Assembly: GCA_905234785.1 (NCBI GenBank)
Contig: CAJOIP010000021.1
Location: 1-64,000, forward strand
Direction of reading: 5' to 3'
Source of the DNA: an uncultured Eggerthellaceae bacterium
GTDB taxonomy: Bacteria > Actinomycetota > Coriobacteriia > Coriobacteriales > Eggerthellaceae
DNA: 64,000 nucleotides
The notes below the pieces were generated by a model. That model saw nothing but the letters and a program-made list of their open reading frames with translations, was not told where the DNA came from and made no database searches. Below are positions 60,659-64,000 of the stretch, in pieces. Within the stretch, counting starts at the first letter, position 1. The number at the start of each line of letters is the position of its first letter. The position numbers and the translations under genes were made by a program.

Positions 60659-61234
60659 TTACTGTGCGATCGGATCGGTCACGGACACCTTGTGGTCGTA
60701 CCACGTGCCCTTCTCGCCGAGAATCGCCACGTCGAATTCCTCGCCGATGGCGGGCACGGGAATGTCGAACCCGTACACGTCCTCGGTGGCGCCGTCGCTG
60801 TACGTCACCGAATCGGTCGTCGGCTGAAGCCAGTTGGCCTCGTCGGCCTCGGCGTCGGCCGCCGTGCCCACGTACAGGTTGACGATCTTCTTCGACACGA
60901 GGGTAACGTGGATGGTCATGCCGTCATCGGAAACCGTGAGCACGCCCTTGCCATCGCTGGTCTCGTTCACGTGGAACATCGAGCTGTCGGTGTTGAACGT
61001 GGCGGAATACTCGCCGTTGTCCAAAGCCGCAGCCTGCGAAGCGGCGGATGCGGAGCTGGCCGAAGCCGAGGAGCTCGCGGCGCTGGCAGACACAGACGAA
61101 GCGCTTGCGCTGGCACTTGCGCTCGACGCCGAAGCGGATGCGGCAGACGAGCTTGCTCCCGAAGAGCACCCGACAAGCGCCATGGCCATGACGACCATCG
61201 CCACGACGGCGATCATGCTGATAACACGTTTCAT
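60659..61234 (-). CDS. Surface lipoprotein with Ser/Ala linker and domain A
   Basis: Lipobox ALVGCSSG; (SA)n linker; NGEYSATFNTDSSMFHV...GTAADAEAD...FDIPVPAIGEEFDVAI...WYDHKVSV. Confidence 0.82.
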   Translation of the reverse strand: MKRVISMIAVVAMVVMAMALVGCSSGASSSAASASASSASASASASSVSASAASSSASASSASAASQAAALDNGEYSATFNTDSSMFHVNETSDGKGVLTVSDDGMTIHVTLVSKKIVNLYVGTAADAEADEANWLQPTTDSVTYSDGATEDVYGFDIPVPAIGEEFDVAILGEKGTWYDHKVSVTDPIAQ

Positions 61235-61377
61235 GTACGTCTCCTCCAAACGTAACGATGCGCGCCTCTTGCGAGCGCGCAGCACATGCAAACGACTTGT
61301 TGTCGGGAACGATCAGACACGCCTCGAAGCCGCTTGAAGCGGGCTTCGATGAGCGTGCCGCCGGGGTTCACGGCGAC

Positions 61378-61520
61378 AAGGCTCCGCTGAGCAGGCTGGG
61401 TATCCTGACTTGGCAACACGCGCCTAACAGTAATGGCCCTTGTCCGGGACTTTCACCCGGTTCCCCCAGCACGTCCGCGTGCGCGGTACGCTGGCTGCCC
61501 ATGTGCGTTTTCAAATAGCC
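61378..61520 (-). ncRNA. Cobalamin riboswitch (compact form)
   Basis: Minus-strand GGGGGAACCGGGTGAAAGTCCCGGACAAGGGCCATTACTGTTAGGCGCGTGTTGCCAAGTCAGGATACCCAGCCTGC, with B12-box-like segment. Confidence 0.9.
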
Positions 61521-61758
61521 TTGCTAGTATACGACTTTGGGAGACCGAGCGCAGGCGCCGCCAGGGAATGCCGCCCAACTTCGCAAAATTTGTGCAAATG
61601 GACGAACTTTCACCTATCGTCGACTAGTTAACTGTTTATTGATGACATGTTTGTTCTGCTCCTATAAAATATTTTTATACCTGTCGGGAGGGACGGTACA
61701 GCAGGTCCGCATTCGATTATTCGATTGCGGGCATTTTGATTGTGAGGGAGGGTTTACC

Positions 61759-62109
61759 TTGGCTCCCAAGAGCGGGTGCGACTCCGCCACCGAACAGGAC
61801 CACGTGAACGCATCAGCCGCACTCGACGATCTCGTGGCCAGCATCAAATCGAACGTCAATCTGAATGGCATGCTCCACCCAGCCCTCGACAAGCTGGCGG
61901 AATACGACCGCGCGAACTCATCCGATTTCCTGCGCACCTTGAAGGTGTACCTGGAAAACGACTGCAACGCGCAGAAATGCGGCAGGCTGCTGTTCCTCCA
62001 CCGCAACTCGCTCGTGTACCGCATCCGCCGCATTCAGGAAATCGCCGGCTGCGACCTGTCCGACCCGGACGAGCGTTCCTACCTGCGCCTATCGCTGCTG
62101 CTGCGCTAG
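61759..62109 (+). CDS. Stand-alone PucR/CdaR-type C-terminal HTH protein
   Basis: LHPALDKLAEYDRANSSDFLRTLKVYLENDCNAQKCGRLLFLHRNSLVYRIRRIQEIAG; TTG start after GGGAGGG. Confidence 0.72.
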   Translation: MAPKSGCDSATEQDHVNASAALDDLVASIKSNVNLNGMLHPALDKLAEYDRANSSDFLRTLKVYLENDCNAQKCGRLLFLHRNSLVYRIRRIQEIAGCDLSDPDERSYLRLSLLLR

Positions 62110-62208
62110 ACTCGCAACCTTATGATAGCCCGCTTCGCGGGCTTCTGAAGATCCCGCCTTCGGCGGCGGGCGCGATGAATCACGCCCCTACGGGTTCAGC
62201 CTGCAATG

Positions 62209-62243
62209 GAAAAGGGCCGCAGCACGAAAGCTGCGGCCCTTTC
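62209..62243 (-). terminator. Terminator of the SDR gene
   Basis: AAAGGGCCGCAG..CTGCGGCCCTTT stem, T-run on the minus-strand side. Confidence 0.7.
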
Positions 62244-62266
62244 GTTTCGCTTGCTTCGATTGCGCG

Positions 62267-63052
62267 CTACACGCAGGTGTAACCGCCGTCGACGGCGATG
62301 GCCTGGCCGGTGACATAGCTCGATTCCTCGGCGCCCAAGAAGACCGCCACGGAGTTGAGCTCGCCCTCGTGGCCGTAACGCTGCATCGGAACCGTGGACT
62401 TCGCGAAGTTCTGGAAGTACTCGGTGTCGAGCGTCTCGGTGGTGAGCTCGGTGTAGAAGTAGCCCGGGCAGATGGCGTTGACGGTGATGCCCAGCGGGGC
62501 CAGCTCGGCGGCGGCGCCGCGGGTGAAGTTCACGACGGCGCCCTTCGAGGCGTGGTAGGCGATGGTCGGGATGGCCGTATTGCCCACGAGGCCGTAAATC
62601 GAGGCGATGTTGATGATGCGCCCGTAGGCCTGCTTGCCGGCCTCGATGTTTTCGGCCATGTAGGCGGCGAACTTCTTGGTCATGGTGAAGACGGAGCTCA
62701 GGTCGAGGTTCATGGTGAAGTCCCAGTCGCCGCGGTCGAACTCGACGAGCTTCGTGCCCGTTCCCTTCTCGCCGCCGGCGCAGTTCACGAGGACCTCGAC
62801 ATGGCCGAACTTCTCGTCGGCAGCGGCGAGGGCCGCGTCGATGACGGCCTCGTCGGTGACGTCGCATGCGAGCGGCAGCACTTCGACGCCGTACTTCTCG
62901 TTGAAGGCCTTCGCGCTTTCCTCGAGGCGCTCGACGCGACGGGCTAGCAGGACGAGGCTCGCGCCCTGCTGCGCATAGCCTTCCGCCATCTGCTTGCCGA
63001 GGCCCGAAGACGCGCCCGTGACCGCAACGACCTTGCCGGTGTAATCAAACAT
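62267..63052 (-). CDS. Short-chain dehydrogenase/reductase
   Basis: VTGASSGLGKQMAEGYA, NCAGG, YHASKGAVVN, Rossmann SDR pattern. Confidence 0.93.
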   Translation of the reverse strand: MFDYTGKVVAVTGASSGLGKQMAEGYAQQGASLVLLARRVERLEESAKAFNEKYGVEVLPLACDVTDEAVIDAALAAADEKFGHVEVLVNCAGGEKGTGTKLVEFDRGDWDFTMNLDLSSVFTMTKKFAAYMAENIEAGKQAYGRIINIASIYGLVGNTAIPTIAYHASKGAVVNFTRGAAAELAPLGITVNAICPGYFYTELTTETLDTEYFQNFAKSTVPMQRYGHEGELNSVAVFLGAEESSYVTGQAIAVDGGYTCV

Positions 63053-63154
63053 GTGAAACCTCCCGAATCATTTCCGACGATTAATATCTTTTCATAATAC
63101 TACCAATCTTGCGGAGACGTCGCCCCGAGACCGCCCGGCAATCCAGCGAACGGC

Positions 63155-64000
63155 CTAAGCGGCTTTCTTATGGTAGGCGACCCAGTACACGAGCCCCACC
63201 ATGATGGCGCCGCCGACGATGTTGCCGAGCGTCGCCAGGCCGATGTTGTAGCATGCGCCGCCTACGTTGAGCGCCTGCGTGATGGCGTCGAGCTTGGCGG
63301 CGTCGATGTCGCCGACGTAGCCGTACGTGTTCAGCGCAGCGATGCCCATCGGCAGGAAGAACATGTTGGCAACGCAGTGCTCGAAACCGCAGGCGACGAA
63401 CGCCATGACCGGGAAGATGCTGGTGAACACCTTGTCGATGACCGTACGGCCGGCAAAGCCCATCCACACCGCCAGGCACACGAGCCAGTTGCACATGATG
63501 CCGCGGAAGAAGATGACCTGCGGTGCCAGCGAGATCTTCGAATACGCCACGTTGATCATGGCGTTGCCCACCGCCCCGCCGTTCATGCCGGCGAAGTTGC
63601 CGCCGATGAGCAGCGCGACGATGATGAGCGAGCCCACCAAGTTGCCGATGTAGACGATGACCCAGTTCTTGATCATCGCGCCCCAGCTGATCTTGTTGCT
63701 GGCAGCGGCGCAGACCATCAGGCAGTTGCCGGTGAACAGCTCGGCGCCAGCCACGATGACGCACAGCAGGCCGAGCGCGAAGCACAGGCCGCCGAGCACC
63801 TGCGATGCCGCGAACGGCAACGTGGGGTCGCCCTTCACGAGCAGCATGAACGTCGCGCCCGTGGCGATCATCATGCCGGCCATGATGGACAACGCGAACG
63901 CCGGGGCTATGTCGAGCTTGGTCTTCCCAATCGCGACGTTCTGCGCCTGGGCGAACAGCGCCGCAGCGCTGCGCGCATCGGGTTTGGCGGCGGCTACCTC
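63155..64000 (-). CDS. Formate/nitrite transporter family protein, 5' end outside window
   Basis: FNT pattern (AELFTGNCLMV, NLVGSL, GFEHCVANMFFLPMG); frame stays open to the window edge. Confidence 0.88.
   Translation of the reverse strand, partial: EVAAAKPDARSAAALFAQAQNVAIGKTKLDIAPAFALSIMAGMMIATGATFMLLVKGDPTLPFAASQVLGGLCFALGLLCVIVAGAELFTGNCLMVCAAASNKISWGAMIKNWVIVYIGNLVGSLIIVALLIGGNFAGMNGGAVGNAMINVAYSKISLAPQVIFFRGIMCNWLVCLAVWMGFAGRTVIDKVFTSIFPVMAFVACGFEHCVANMFFLPMGIAALNTYGYVGDIDAAKLDAITQALNVGGACYNIGLATLGNIVGGAIMVGLVYWVAYHKKAA

Overview
High-GC chromosomal window with the look of a gut Coriobacteriia/Eggerthellaceae genome (taxonomy is inference). Nearly every real gene is on the minus strand, and long plus-strand ORFs opposite them are GC-rich shadow ORFs. 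Main contents: housekeeping genes (birA, folP-folK fusion, ftsH, hpt, maf, tilS, rlmD-like, panF/yhdT/coaX, hom); an anaerobic corrin-ring cluster (cbiC, cbiP/cobQ, cbiA/cobB, cbiET, cbiJ, cbiH, frameshifted cbiG, cbiF, cbiD); the C5 tetrapyrrole route (hemL, hemB, cobA-hemD, hemC, hemA-sirC); transporters; a Fic protein; GGDEF proteins; SDR and FNT genes at the right edge. The most interesting part is 51.0-61.5 kb. A compact cobalamin-type riboswitch precedes a minus-strand run encoding a surface lipoprotein, an exported lipoprotein CbiK-type chelatase, a binding protein fused to an uncharacterised Ig/NEAT-like domain, FecCD-type importer parts, CbiL, an ABC-2 transporter, a cytoplasmic CbiK and a membrane-anchored protein carrying both surface-domain types. 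This is a candidate cell-surface metal/tetrapyrrole acquisition system coupled to B12 synthesis. The window is also rich in palindromic intergenic elements: two elements with a shared core but different perfect inverted-repeat arms, a two-copy ~185-bp element, and a palindromic element read in frame inside an ABC ATPase gene. Other anomalies are an in-frame TGA in a 4Fe-4S reductase-like gene, a 2-bp slip in cbiG, a GGDEF protein lacking most of its domain, and an operator-like palindrome ahead of fic. No tRNA, rRNA or CRISPR was recognised. All assignments were made by eye without database searches.
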